Shown: positions 16,867-26,745, counted from the first letter of the stretch. The stretch is 64,000 bases of DNA from Bin80 sp026709335 (GCA_965200825.1 OZ241385.1:2666001-2730000), one strand, 5' to 3'. Translations and numbers: made by a program. The notes: a model not told the origin generated them from the sequence alone.

Positions 16867-19058
16867 TTCTCCATCAAAAATTTGACTTCAGCCTCTACTT
16901 TTTTTGGCTTGTCAAACCAGTACTCCTGAAGTAGTGGCTTAACTTCCTGTTGGATAATTGCTTCGTACCAAGACTTGTCGAATGTTTCATCTCCGTTGCT
17001 TGGACAGAAGTAACTATGGCCAATCTCAAATCCAGGACCAAGGTTTGTATGATCTGAGCGAATCGTTTCATTCAGGGCAGAGAGTAGGCGGATAATCCTT
17101 TTGACAAGGGTTTCTTTCACATCTTTTGCGACCAGAAATTCTTGGAACTTTTCATTGAAAGCGGGAGAAAGATGAAAGAAAGCGAAGCGTCTTCGTAGCG
17201 CATAATCTACGATTGCCAGAGATCGATCTGCTGTATTCATCATGCCGATCAAGTAGAGATTTCCTGGAACGTGAAAGGGCTCGGAGGAATAGGTAAGCTC
17301 AAGAGCATATTCTGAACCTCTTTTGTCAGCCTCGATGAGCATCATTAATTCGCCAAAGATTTTGCTCAGGTTTCCTCGGTTGATCTCGTCTATGATAAAT
17401 ACATAACGATTATTAGGATCTTTGGCGGCCTTTTGACAGAAAGAATAGAACACCCCATTGCGAAGTTCAAATCCTTCTTTTTCGCGTGGTCGATATCCCT
17501 GGATAAAATCCTCGTATGCATAGCTCTGATGGAATTGGACCATCTTCACCCGGCTAGGGGCCTTAAACCCGATTATAGAATAGGCAAGTCGTTTGGCTAT
17601 GAAAGTTTTTCCAACTCCTGGGGGCCCCTGAAGGACAATGTTTTTCTTGCGTTTCAGAGAATCTGTGATTTCATTAAAAAACTCCTTAGATATAAAGAGA
17701 TCTTCTATATCTTCGGGTATAAGGAATTTATCCTCTGGGAGGTTGGGATTTATGATTTCGGAGAACAACTTAGGAGTCGATCGCCAATCGGTTATATCAA
17801 AAAGTGTACAAGGATTCCATCTTGTTTGTTTTGGAGCCAAAGGTAGTGGCCATCGGCCAAGCAATTTCCATTTGACTCGGCGTATATGCCGATGATTGGG
17901 ACGGTCTTGTTGAAAAATGTAATCAGAATCGACGATTCCATATCCTAATAAGTTCAGACCGTTTTCCGCAAGGAGAACCTGGTCTCCCTGTCTAATCCCG
18001 TGAGTAAACTGATGGCAAGTCCATGCATGCCCTATTGGGTGTTCTGACATATTGGCAAGTCCTTGAAGTCCTTCGAGGATCGCATCCTCTTCGTCAAAGG
18101 TTTTCAAGTCTCCTATGTCATAATCAATTGCAATAATTCCCTCCTTACTGAACCTTTCCCATTCTTTCCAGGCTTGTCCGAAAAGCCATACGCGAGATGG
18201 TTTAGATTTTATAACAGGTGGTTTCGGTTGCGGGTTCAGTTGCGGGTTCACTGGCTCAGGCCTCCAGATCTTTAGGTAAGGCTCATCGTGGAAATCAAAC
18301 TCGGAAGGTGCTTTATTTTCTTTCTGAAGTCTCTCTCTGATTTCGAGGATTTTCCGATCAAGTTCAACCTTGTTGTTATAGGGGAATCCTTCAGGTTCCC
18401 CGAAATATCTCGCGAATGCATCAACAATGGTTTCTTTTTGCGAAGACACTGCGAAGGGTTCGAAGTCTTCAGGAAAAAGCAGATACAACAGAATATTGCG
18501 TAGGAGCCGCTTTCCCCATTTGTTCAAATTTTCCATCCATTCTGCAAACACCCAAGGATCCGAAAGAAGATATTTACGGTTGTCATTTGAAGTCTGAAAC
18601 CATTCTTTCATTAACTCAATGAAGAAGGCGAATTCTTTCCATTTGAGTGTACCGAAGGCTGTACCTGTGGTCCCGATACCTTGCTCCAGAGCTTCTCCAA
18701 GATCAAACGGAGCATCTGGTAATTCCTCTCCTGACCACTTCCAGACTTGGTCAATATGTTCACGTTTCGTTTCGGGTTTTAGTGAGCTAGGAACAGGAAA
18801 CAGGTACATCACCCACAGCATTTCGGCTGCCAACTGTTTTACAGGTTCGGGAGTAGATGCAAGTTGATCCTCCAGTTTCACCAAAAAGGGGCGTTTACTC
18901 GTGTCTGGTTTGTTAATGTAGTACTCAATGAGATACTCAATATTTTCCAGTGTCCACAGAGGTTTATCGGTGAATACTGATTGCTGTTTCAGAAGGCAAC
19001 GATCCCGCCAATGTCTAGCTGCATGCAGAACTGGATGATCTTCGGTTGGTCTTGGCAT
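16863..19058 (-). CDS. mcrB: McrB-like AAA+ GTPase with EVE-like DNA-recognition domain
   Basis: About 731 residues from the ATG at 19058 (MPRPTEDHPVLHAARHW); the frame stays open to an ATG at 19220 that has an AGGAG upstream, so a 785-residue form is possible. Layout: an N-terminal helical region; at about residues 290-400 an EVE-like domain (RVWLFGQAW, HAWTCHQFTHGIRQGDQVLL, GYGIVDSDYIF) that could read a modified base; then the McrB AAA+ core with Walker A GPPGVGKT (about 476), Walker B VFIIDEINRGN, and the sensor-region GMMNTADRSLAIVDYALRRRF. It powers translocation for McrC. The EVE assignment is by pattern and is the least certain part. Confidence 0.88.
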   Translation of the reverse strand: MPRPTEDHPVLHAARHWRDRCLLKQQSVFTDKPLWTLENIEYLIEYYINKPDTSKRPFLVKLEDQLASTPEPVKQLAAEMLWVMYLFPVPSSLKPETKREHIDQVWKWSGEELPDAPFDLGEALEQGIGTTGTAFGTLKWKEFAFFIELMKEWFQTSNDNRKYLLSDPWVFAEWMENLNKWGKRLLRNILLYLLFPEDFEPFAVSSQKETIVDAFARYFGEPEGFPYNNKVELDRKILEIRERLQKENKAPSEFDFHDEPYLKIWRPEPVNPQLNPQPKPPVIKSKPSRVWLFGQAWKEWERFSKEGIIAIDYDIGDLKTFDEEDAILEGLQGLANMSEHPIGHAWTCHQFTHGIRQGDQVLLAENGLNLLGYGIVDSDYIFQQDRPNHRHIRRVKWKLLGRWPLPLAPKQTRWNPCTLFDITDWRSTPKLFSEIINPNLPEDKFLIPEDIEDLFISKEFFNEITDSLKRKKNIVLQGPPGVGKTFIAKRLAYSIIGFKAPSRVKMVQFHQSYAYEDFIQGYRPREKEGFELRNGVFYSFCQKAAKDPNNRYVFIIDEINRGNLSKIFGELMMLIEADKRGSEYALELTYSSEPFHVPGNLYLIGMMNTADRSLAIVDYALRRRFAFFHLSPAFNEKFQEFLVAKDVKETLVKRIIRLLSALNETIRSDHTNLGPGFEIGHSYFCPSNGDETFDKSWYEAIIQQEVKPLLQEYWFDKPKKVEAEVKFLMEK

Positions 19059-19286
19059 GTCACGAGTCGGTTTTGTATTCGGATTGAAGGTTTCCGTCTT
19101 TGATCCGAATATACGATACTCTACAAAACCACTGTTCCAACCAGAAAAGTGCCCCTTGGCTATTGTCAAAGCAACTTTATTATTGCAACGAGAAAAATTT
19201 GCAGGGAGCCTTAGACACATTATACAAGCTCTCCTAAAACTCCCTTTGCACAGGTTGATGATTACTCTAATGAACTAGAAAAATAT

Positions 19287-19322
19287 TAAAATGTACAAAA
19301 CTGTATAAAATTGTACATTTTA
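19287..19322. promoter_or_regulatory. Triple TGTAYA operator in the divergent defence promoter
   Basis: TAAAATGTACAA (19287-19298) and TTGTACATTTTA (19311-19322) are a perfect 12+12 inverted repeat. Inside are three hexamers on one helical face: TGTACA at 19292, TGTATA at 19302 and TGTACA at 19312, spaced exactly 10 bases. It lies between divergent mcrB and the AAA_14 gene and abuts a TATAAT at 19324-19329, so a bound protein would block that promoter. The repeat is seen directly; its regulator is unknown. Confidence 0.6.
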
Positions 19323-19323
19323 G

Positions 19324-19329
19324 TATAAT
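19324..19329 (+). promoter_or_regulatory. -10 element of the AAA_14 ATPase gene, probably near-leaderless mRNA
   Basis: A perfect TATAAT ends 11 bases before the ATG at 19341, which would place the transcription start within about 5 bases of the start codon. No clear -35 is seen 17 bases upstream (CTGTAT), as expected if an activator or the adjacent operator-binding protein controls it. Confidence 0.4.
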
Positions 19330-19340
19330 ATTCAAAATAT

Positions 19341-20627
19341 ATGTATGAACGCTCATATGTAAAGCAGATCATAGATCAAATTGTAGATCTCTCTATCATG
19401 AGTATCCTTGCAATTACGGGGCCCCGTCAGGTCGGGAAAACAACAATCGCTCTTCAGGCAGGTAGTCGCTTAACCCAGTTAGGAATTCCATGGAGATATA
19501 TTTCTCTTGACCAGATAGATTCTGATGTGACTGGATGGCCAGTGATGAGGACATATAACACCAATAATATCTCACACGTTGATGCCTCTGCTAATGAACA
19601 GACTTTAATTGCTCATTGGGAAAAAGCGCGATCAGATGCATTACAGTCAAAGCAGGGTTTTGTGCTATTCCTGGACGAAATTCAAACTATTCCTCGTTGG
19701 TCAAATATTGTCAAAGGACTTTGGGATACAGATCGCCGAAAAAATTGTCCACTGCGGATCGTGATACTAGGATCTGCGGCCTGGCGAATGTTGACGGGGT
19801 TAAATGAAAGCCTTTTGGGGCGCTTTGACGAAATACAAATCTCGCATTGGTCCTTCTATGAAGTTGCAAAGGCCTTCGGATTTACCGTAGACGAGTATAT
19901 CTTTTTAGGAGGGTACCCGGGTGCACTGAGGCGCATTTCACAAGACAGGGATTTATCAAAATGGAAAACCCACATTCTTAGTTCCATCGTGAAACCTGCC
20001 ATTGAACGAGATATCGTGGGACTTCAACGAGTCCGGAAACCAGCTCTCATGAGGCATTTGGTTGATTTAGCTCCGCGCTATTCTGGTCAGATCATATCCT
20101 ATGACAAGCTTCTTGGTCATCTTCAGGATGCAGGAAATATATCAACCATCGCACGATATCTTGATCTGCTCTCGGATGCTGGCCTCATGACGGGGTTTTC
20201 AAGATATACGTCGTCCCCACATCTTGGAAAAGCATCCTCCCCCAAACTCAATGTATATAACACAGCAATCATGACTGCAAAGTCAGATTACTCGTTTCAG
20301 GAAGCGTATAGTGATCGTCCCTTTTGGGGGCGCATTGTGGAAAGTGCAGTGGGAGCTCACTTATTAAATACCAAAGAGGTTGCCACCCAAATTTACTATT
20401 GGCGCGATAGGAAAAAGCAGCTTGAGGTTGATTATGTAATCAAGCGTGGGCCTCATTTATTAGGCATGGAGGTGAAAACTGGTAATGTTTCCTCGCATTC
20501 TGGTTTGGAAGAGTTTGAAACCCGTTTTCCACATGCAAAAACCATGATCGTTGGCCCTGGCGGTGTTCCGTTCAACGAATATTTCTCGTTTACGGCCAAC
20601 GAGTGGGTTCAGGATCAATGCGAGTGA
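19341..20627 (+). CDS. AAA_14/DUF4143-family ATPase
   Basis: A 428-residue protein of the AAA_14-DUF4143 family. Walker A ITGPRQVGKTT is at residues 26-35; Walker B is VLFLDEIQTIPRW (about 110-122), and the sensor-like VILGSAA follows. The second half has the DUF4143 winged segment (YDKLLGHLQDAGNISTIARYLDLL) and a C-terminal PD-(D/E)xK-like fold: QLEVDYVIKRG, then LLGMEVKTG (about 361-380). Many family members are of unknown function, but here the gene lies in a defence cluster, divergent from mcrBC, and its 3' end overlaps the next gene by 10 bases, suggesting the two products work together. Confidence 0.85.
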   Translation: MYERSYVKQIIDQIVDLSIMSILAITGPRQVGKTTIALQAGSRLTQLGIPWRYISLDQIDSDVTGWPVMRTYNTNNISHVDASANEQTLIAHWEKARSDALQSKQGFVLFLDEIQTIPRWSNIVKGLWDTDRRKNCPLRIVILGSAAWRMLTGLNESLLGRFDEIQISHWSFYEVAKAFGFTVDEYIFLGGYPGALRRISQDRDLSKWKTHILSSIVKPAIERDIVGLQRVRKPALMRHLVDLAPRYSGQIISYDKLLGHLQDAGNISTIARYLDLLSDAGLMTGFSRYTSSPHLGKASSPKLNVYNTAIMTAKSDYSFQEAYSDRPFWGRIVESAVGAHLLNTKEVATQIYYWRDRKKQLEVDYVIKRGPHLLGMEVKTGNVSSHSGLEEFETRFPHAKTMIVGPGGVPFNEYFSFTANEWVQDQCE

Positions 20628-23600
20628 TAGTTCAGCGTACTGTATGTCTGATTGACCCAGATGTAAACCCGTATTTCAGGCAAGAAAGTCTGTCATTACG
20701 TGATTTTCGAGTTGCTCATGGGTACGTGCTCATAGGAGAATCGGGAATAGGAAAAAGCACGGAATTTCAAGAAGAAGCGAAGCAAGTTGGCGCCTTGCAA
20801 CCTATTCCGGCGCGGCGATTTCTCAAGTGTAACTTAAAAGATCATCCACAATGGGAAAAAGGGCCGCTTTTCATTGATGGTTTGGACGAAGTTCGAGTTC
20901 ATGCGGGAAATCCAAGACTTGTGATAGATCAACTCATCAAGCGCTTGAAGGCATTAGGTACTCCCCAATTTCGTATATCATGCAGATCAGGTAGCTGGTT
21001 GGGAGCCAAAGAAGTAGAAGAGCTGGCCTCTCTCAGTAGCGATCCGCACATCTCTGTCCTAAAATTAGATCCGCTTAGATCTACTGATGTCAAACATATT
21101 ATCTCTGAGCATGAAAAAGAAGCCGATGAGTTCATCCGCCAAGCGCATGAATACCGAATGGATCCCCTCCTGTTCAACCCGCAGCTTTTGGAATTTTTAC
21201 TGAACTCAGTAGCAACCGGCAAGTGGCCTAAAACGCCTAAAGATCTGCTGGAAAAGGCATGTTATGAGCGGATACGAGAACGCAACCCCAAACCTCTCAT
21301 AGATCATTCTCTCGAATCGGTAATCACCGATTCGTCGGTCCTGAATGCTGCGGGAGAGCTTTGTACAATCATGTTGGTGGGGCATAAAATCGGCTGGGCG
21401 ATAAACGATATAGATCACCCCGAAACATTCTCATTACGAAGATTAGATACTCCAGACACTGATGCGCATCTCGCTGCCTTGAATTCAAGCTTTTTCCAGG
21501 GATCCTCTTCGTATCGTACCCCGGTTAATCGAAGACTGGCCGAGTATATAGGTGCTCGATATCTTGCTAGCAAGATACATGATGGGTTGAGTGTTCGGCG
21601 GACTCTCACACTGCTGTCCGGATCAGACGGAGATCTTTTTCCAGACTTGCGGGGACTTACAGCTTGGCTTGCAGTTCTTTCTCCTAAGGTAAGATCTGCC
21701 CTGATCAACGCAGATCCCATTGCGCTTGCAATCGAAGGTGATACAAGTGATTTTTCTTCTGAAGAACGGGAAAAATCACTTAAAAAACTTGCGAAAAACA
21801 ATCATTCCGCCAATATTTGGCCAGTTGCACTCTCCCTTGGAGTTTTGGCACAAGAACAAGGAATGTCATATGTGTCGGAGTATACGAAATCACTCGAACG
21901 GTCTGGTAGCAGACAGATACTTGTAACCTTTCTTCTGAAGAGCATTTCGTACACACATTCCCATTTCGCAAAGAATGATCAACATGCGTTTCAGGCGCAT
22001 TTAGAAACCCATTCTCAGACACTGTTAGCTATAATCCGTGATTCCAGTTGGAACTCGAATGTTCGGTGTACTGCCATCTACGCTCTGTGCAATATCGTAC
22101 CTGAAAAATCACATCTGAATCAGTTTCTGGGGGTTCTTCTCAATGACTTCAATGAAAATCATCTTTCGGATGAAAATGGTGGCCTTAGGGGCGTGCTCCT
22201 TGATTGCTTGTACCCAGGCCAGTTACAACCCTCAGATATTTGGGATTACCTCCCCGATTTCCTCGTTAAGCCATTTGTTAGCTATCAAAAATTCTTCCTC
22301 GGACTAGCAGCCAAGTCAGAAAAAAGACACGTCAAAGAATTACTTGACTCTCTTTACGTTCGGGCTTCTGAGATCATCCCAAGACTAGATCAACATCAGC
22401 TAGCAGATGTCCCGGTGATTTTGCTTTCACGAGGATTAGCGCTGTGTGATAACAAACTGGATATAGCAGAGATCTACAGATGGTTTGAGCTTGTGGAATT
22501 TGACAAAAATCACTCAGCACTCATTCCAAAGTACTGTTCAGCAAATTCATTGTCGTCCGAAGGCTGGAAAGCCAATATGAGCATCCGAAACTGGCTGAAT
22601 GAACATCCACTCATGCAGTATAAACTCATTGAATATGGTTTACAAAGAAATGAATCCGAGATTGGAAATACTCCTCTTCAGGTTACGGTGGGATTAAAAT
22701 TTGTTGATGAGAATGCTCAAAAGGGATTTCGAAGCTGGTGCCTTACCCATGCAGTAGAGATCTTTAATTCATACCCAAAACTGGCCGAAGAACTCGCGCA
22801 GTGGTCGACAGAACCAGTAGGTGCATGGGAGCCCCCACTTTCTGATGACAAAGTGGCTCAAATCATATCGGGTACGGACGGTTTATGCAAGTGGAATGAG
22901 AAGCGATTAGAAAGGAAAAAGAAGCGGAAACGAGAGGGGGGAAAGCAACAAGATGAGTGGGGAAATTTCCAGGAATTTCGAATTAAAAAGGACAAAAACA
23001 ATGACATTGTGTACATCCAAAAACACATCACCGAACTTTCGGAGGGGCGTTGTAGATCAGATATTCTTGACAAGCTTGCCAGATTATATTTCCAGAGTCA
23101 TAATGAGGTTTTCGGGGATACATTGACGCATTTGGAATCCTATTTGGATAGAGATCCAGAGCTTCTGGAGGCAACTTTGTCGGGATTCAGAAATCTTTTG
23201 AAGTGGGATGATTTACCAGATCTTAACCAGATTGCCGGGCAATATGAGAAAGGGGAAAGATCACTTTATGCGCGCCCTTTTCTCGCTGGAATGGAAGAGG
23301 AAGGAAAGAGTGCTTTCTCTGCTCTGAGCAAAACAGGGAAACGAAGAGCGTTGGGGTTTCTATTTGTAACAGATCTCCCTGTCCCTAAAAAATCCCACTC
23401 CAATCATCCGTTTATTCTCTGGTATGAAGAAGCTCTTCAGCAATATCCAGATCTCGTAGCTGATGCGATGGTTTCGGTTCATCGGGCATGTGTTCGTTCC
23501 AAGAAGAGGCTTCCAAATGCCTATTTATTGGAGATGTCTTTTGAGGAGGTGTATGCTGAGGTAGCTTCGCTGGCAGTGTTCAAAATGTTTACGGTCTTTC

Positions 23601-24784
23601 CGACCAGATGTAATGGATTGCAGCTAAAATCGTTGAGCACTGTTTTGTGGAGTGCTTTAACCCACGGATTGACTAAAAAAGAGCTACAAAGAATCGTTTT
23701 GGAACGATTAAATCGGAAAAATATGGATACAGGTCAGCGGGCTCAGTGGCTATGTACGGGGTTAGTTGTAGCCAGAGATCACTGTCTTCCCTTAGTAGTA
23801 GATTTTCTTTCGGATAAAGGGGGGGCTAAGGCTCATTATATCTTTGATTTCCTTCTACCAGAGAGGCTAAATACAATTTTTGAGGATTTCCGGAGCTGGA
23901 GTACCAAGGATTTAGCTCAACTTCTCCAAGCATTCGGGAAATGGATTGTTCCCTTAACGATTCACGATGATAGCTATACTCCCAATCATTATGAAATAAA
24001 GAGTGAGCAATTTGGGGCAGTTCTGATGAAGGGGCTCTCTAAGATGGCGGAGAGCACGGATAATGATTCAAGAAAAGAGTTAGCAGGGTTAGTTTCTCAC
24101 CCCGAACTCGCCGCCTGGAACCGTAAGATTTTACGAGCACAAGAGAAGCAGACATTACGATATCGAGCCGAGAATCACCGAGATCTCAACCCAATACAAA
24201 TTCAGAGTATTCTCCGAAGTAGTTATCCGTCGAGTGCTGCAGATCTCGCTGCTCTTACAGTTGAACTTCTTGAGGAACTGGGTTCTCGCATTCGAAACAG
24301 ACAAGCCAATGATTGGCGTTACTATTGGTACCAAGATGGCAAAAAAGGAACTCCTCTGAAACCTCTGCACGAGGATCATTGCCGAGACATATTCCTTGCG
24401 GATCTTCTAATGATGCTGAAAAAATATGGAGCTGATACTCAACCAGAGGGTAGCTATGCTAACGAGCGAAGAGCAAATATTCGTGTCTCATATGGAAAAC
24501 ATCATTCGGTTCCTATAGAGATCAAACACAATAATCACCGCAAAATCTGGAGTGCTATAAATGAGCAGCTTGTATCAAAGTATATGCGTGATCCTGATTG
24601 CAATGGGTTTGGAATCTATCTGGTATTTTGGTTTGGGCCAGAATATATGAGGGTGCCTCTTGCCAGTGGGTGTATACCCGAGCAACCCGAGGAAGTCAAA
24701 AAATTACTCCTCAGGCAGATTGATCCGAAGGCTAAAAACCATGTCTTCGTCATCGTGGTGGATGTGAGTCCACAAGTTATGTGA
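20618..24784 (+). CDS. Giant NACHT/STAND-like NTPase with C-terminal nuclease-like domain
   Basis: A 1388-residue protein (start ATG 20618; GTG 20603 and GTG 20624 are alternatives). The N-terminal NTPase has Walker A GESGIGKST (about 40-48), Walker B PLFIDGLDEV (about 82-91) and a sensor ISCRSGSW, an order typical of NACHT-type STAND proteins. The middle 900 residues are helical with no catalytic motif, plausibly repeats for sensing. The last 130 residues resemble PD-(D/E)xK: RRANIRVSYG, then VPIEIKHNNH (about 1300), IWSAINEQLVSKY and GIYLVFWFG. The usual first Asp appears as Asn (ANI). Fusions of this kind act as phage sensors with a nuclease effector; that role is inferred. No recognised family name is claimed. 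Confidence 0.75.
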   Translation: MRVIVQRTVCLIDPDVNPYFRQESLSLRDFRVAHGYVLIGESGIGKSTEFQEEAKQVGALQPIPARRFLKCNLKDHPQWEKGPLFIDGLDEVRVHAGNPRLVIDQLIKRLKALGTPQFRISCRSGSWLGAKEVEELASLSSDPHISVLKLDPLRSTDVKHIISEHEKEADEFIRQAHEYRMDPLLFNPQLLEFLLNSVATGKWPKTPKDLLEKACYERIRERNPKPLIDHSLESVITDSSVLNAAGELCTIMLVGHKIGWAINDIDHPETFSLRRLDTPDTDAHLAALNSSFFQGSSSYRTPVNRRLAEYIGARYLASKIHDGLSVRRTLTLLSGSDGDLFPDLRGLTAWLAVLSPKVRSALINADPIALAIEGDTSDFSSEEREKSLKKLAKNNHSANIWPVALSLGVLAQEQGMSYVSEYTKSLERSGSRQILVTFLLKSISYTHSHFAKNDQHAFQAHLETHSQTLLAIIRDSSWNSNVRCTAIYALCNIVPEKSHLNQFLGVLLNDFNENHLSDENGGLRGVLLDCLYPGQLQPSDIWDYLPDFLVKPFVSYQKFFLGLAAKSEKRHVKELLDSLYVRASEIIPRLDQHQLADVPVILLSRGLALCDNKLDIAEIYRWFELVEFDKNHSALIPKYCSANSLSSEGWKANMSIRNWLNEHPLMQYKLIEYGLQRNESEIGNTPLQVTVGLKFVDENAQKGFRSWCLTHAVEIFNSYPKLAEELAQWSTEPVGAWEPPLSDDKVAQIISGTDGLCKWNEKRLERKKKRKREGGKQQDEWGNFQEFRIKKDKNNDIVYIQKHITELSEGRCRSDILDKLARLYFQSHNEVFGDTLTHLESYLDRDPELLEATLSGFRNLLKWDDLPDLNQIAGQYEKGERSLYARPFLAGMEEEGKSAFSALSKTGKRRALGFLFVTDLPVPKKSHSNHPFILWYEEALQQYPDLVADAMVSVHRACVRSKKRLPNAYLLEMSFEEVYAEVASLAVFKMFTVFPTRCNGLQLKSLSTVLWSALTHGLTKKELQRIVLERLNRKNMDTGQRAQWLCTGLVVARDHCLPLVVDFLSDKGGAKAHYIFDFLLPERLNTIFEDFRSWSTKDLAQLLQAFGKWIVPLTIHDDSYTPNHYEIKSEQFGAVLMKGLSKMAESTDNDSRKELAGLVSHPELAAWNRKILRAQEKQTLRYRAENHRDLNPIQIQSILRSSYPSSAADLAALTVELLEELGSRIRNRQANDWRYYWYQDGKKGTPLKPLHEDHCRDIFLADLLMMLKKYGADTQPEGSYANERRANIRVSYGKHHSVPIEIKHNNHRKIWSAINEQLVSKYMRDPDCNGFGIYLVFWFGPEYMRVPLASGCIPEQPEEVKKLLLRQIDPKAKNHVFVIVVDVSPQVM

Positions 24785-25306
24785 GCTAATCAAAGCTGAG
24801 TATGAAGTGCGTTTTCAAACTTGATTATGATTTGCATATTTGGAGCCATGGGAGTTAGATTTTTCTTCGAGAGGATCAATGCTGAGAGATCCGACCAAAC
24901 AAATCTGCTCACCACTGTTGGAGAGTTCAGATCTAATTTTAGAGATTCTCGCAAAACCTCTGTTTTCAGATAGAAAAGATTCCCTCAGGTGCTTCCAGGG
25001 TAATGTTTATGCTCAATTTCGGGGGTTTTGCAAGAAGTTCAAGTAAAAACCTTCTGATCTGGCTTTTCCTCGGTCCTGATTTTTCATTCCTCTCTGAATA
25101 AGGGAGTTTGGTAGTGTTCAATTTTTCCAGAAATCTTGCCTGGAAGCTTTTGTGCGAAAGGTAACCGTCGAAGTCAGGGTATTGCAGGCCATGCAGATTG
25201 ATACAGCACAGAACAACCCCCGAGGCAATGCAAAGAGGTACTTTTTCGATCTCTCGTTGATTTTAGAGCGGTCTCCACGCATCTGACGGCAAATACGAGA
25301 TGGAGA
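24785..25306. other. Gene-poor spacer after the NACHT-like gene
   Basis: About 520 bases between the convergent NACHT-like and AAA ATPase genes. Short frames occur on both strands, but none has a ribosome site, motif or sensible partner. I see no strong hairpin with a T run. It may hold decayed coding sequence. Confidence 0.4.
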
Positions 25307-26509
25307 TCAGAGTTCTCGGGATTCAGTCCCAGAATCCCGCTCAGAGAACGGGGGAAGAATCGACGGTGATGCATGGGGTAATTCCTTTGGCTCCCGGGCA
25401 TAGTTCGAAATCAGCCAGGTGCGTAAGGACGGAATCGGAATCGTGTAGACTCCTTTTTGTCTGTGCAAGATCCCCTTTTCCACCGCTCGATTAAATAAAT
25501 CTGTCGCCTTATCTGGACCGAAATCCCGCGATAGAATTTCCTCGATATCTTCCCTGTCAAGTTTATCCGATATCGCAGGGTTATTGACCAACCTTGCTAA
25601 ACTGCAACGCTCTTTTCTGGTAATCTCTTCCGTGCGTTGCTCGTAATACGCCTCCCGTCTCTGCATTCCCAGTCTGTACACGACGTCTAGCCCCTTGGGG
25701 GTCATCTCCCCGCGATCGTGCTGGATTTGCTTGGCCGCAGCATCTGCATAGGCTGTAATATGCTGAGGCCAGCCATGCGTTTTCTGGGCAATCGCGTCCA
25801 TCCACGGAGCGGGATCCCCCTTGGCGCCCCCCTCTTTGACCAGCCAATCCTGAATCACGGCCCGCTCAGACTCTTTCCCCAATGCGCCCAATTCTACAAA
25901 ACAGCCTCCTTTGAATCTCGAAATCCCCAAGTCACCGAAAGACGCTTTTGACATCCCTAACCCGGCCGCCAGAAGGATGATCGGGTGATTGATCTTGCCA
26001 TTATGAAGGTTATCCAAGGTTTCCATCACCGCAATCTTGTTAGAAGAGCCAGTAAAACCAGCAACCCTTTGGGCTTCATCCAGCATTAAAAGCGCCCCCC
26101 GCTTGAACTTCATCTTTTCAAGCACCCTGGATACGCTCGAGTCCCCGGCAACTTCTTTGATGTGCTCTGTACTCGCCACCTTCGCATCCGTTTTGAACGC
26201 GCCCTGTTTGCGAGAGATATAGGGTTTGCCCAGGGTTTGCGCCATCTGGACAGGATTATACAAGTCGCCTAAATTAATTTCAACCACGTTCCAGCGTCTT
26301 TCCAGCGCCCCCAAGGCCATTTCCTCTAACAGGGCTGTCTTCCCCGCACCCGGTGCGCCCTGGATCAGAAAGGTAGATCCTTTTTGTGTTTCCATGGAAT
26401 CTTTGATCAGTTTGTCAAAGTTGCCCAGGATTTGTGCTCGTCCATGGAAATATCTCGCAGGTCCACGGTCCGCAACATAATCAGGTATATGGGAAGAATC
26501 AGGCGGCAT
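25307..26509 (-). CDS. Standalone Orc/Cdc6-like AAA ATPase
   Basis: A 400-residue ATPase: FHGRAQILGNFDKLI is the AAA_16-type N-terminal box, Walker A is IQGAPGAGKTALL (about 50-62), Walker B is LLMLDEAQ (about 140-147). Further on come a lid (THGWPQHITAYADAAAKQI) and a C-terminal winged-helix-like segment (FNRAVEKGILHRQKGVYTIPIPSLRTWL). The tail is Pro/Ser-rich and polar. The closest general class is the ATPases that share the Orc/Cdc6 fold and occur in mobile or accessory regions. A decayed small helical gene lies just upstream on the same strand and may have been its partner. The biological role is not known. Confidence 0.75.
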   Translation of the reverse strand: MPPDSSHIPDYVADRGPARYFHGRAQILGNFDKLIKDSMETQKGSTFLIQGAPGAGKTALLEEMALGALERRWNVVEINLGDLYNPVQMAQTLGKPYISRKQGAFKTDAKVASTEHIKEVAGDSSVSRVLEKMKFKRGALLMLDEAQRVAGFTGSSNKIAVMETLDNLHNGKINHPIILLAAGLGMSKASFGDLGISRFKGGCFVELGALGKESERAVIQDWLVKEGGAKGDPAPWMDAIAQKTHGWPQHITAYADAAAKQIQHDRGEMTPKGLDVVYRLGMQRREAYYEQRTEEITRKERCSLARLVNNPAISDKLDREDIEEILSRDFGPDKATDLFNRAVEKGILHRQKGVYTIPIPSLRTWLISNYAREPKELPHASPSILPPFSERDSGTESREL

Positions 26510-26745
26510 AACTTCAGGGACTACAAGAAAATTCTCTCTGGAAAGCCCTTGGACATAACCGTGGGTTCAAAGGTTCCAAAATAGCAGTTCTTGATTATCC
26601 AGGCATCTAAAGGATGATATATGGATCAGGAAAACAAGTATTCTGCAACTGAATCATAGCTGTAGCTTGCATGAAAGCGAATCTAGGGCCTTCAACTCGA
26701 AATGGGATTTGGATCCGTTTCCGGGCACCTGAAGACCAGATCGAA

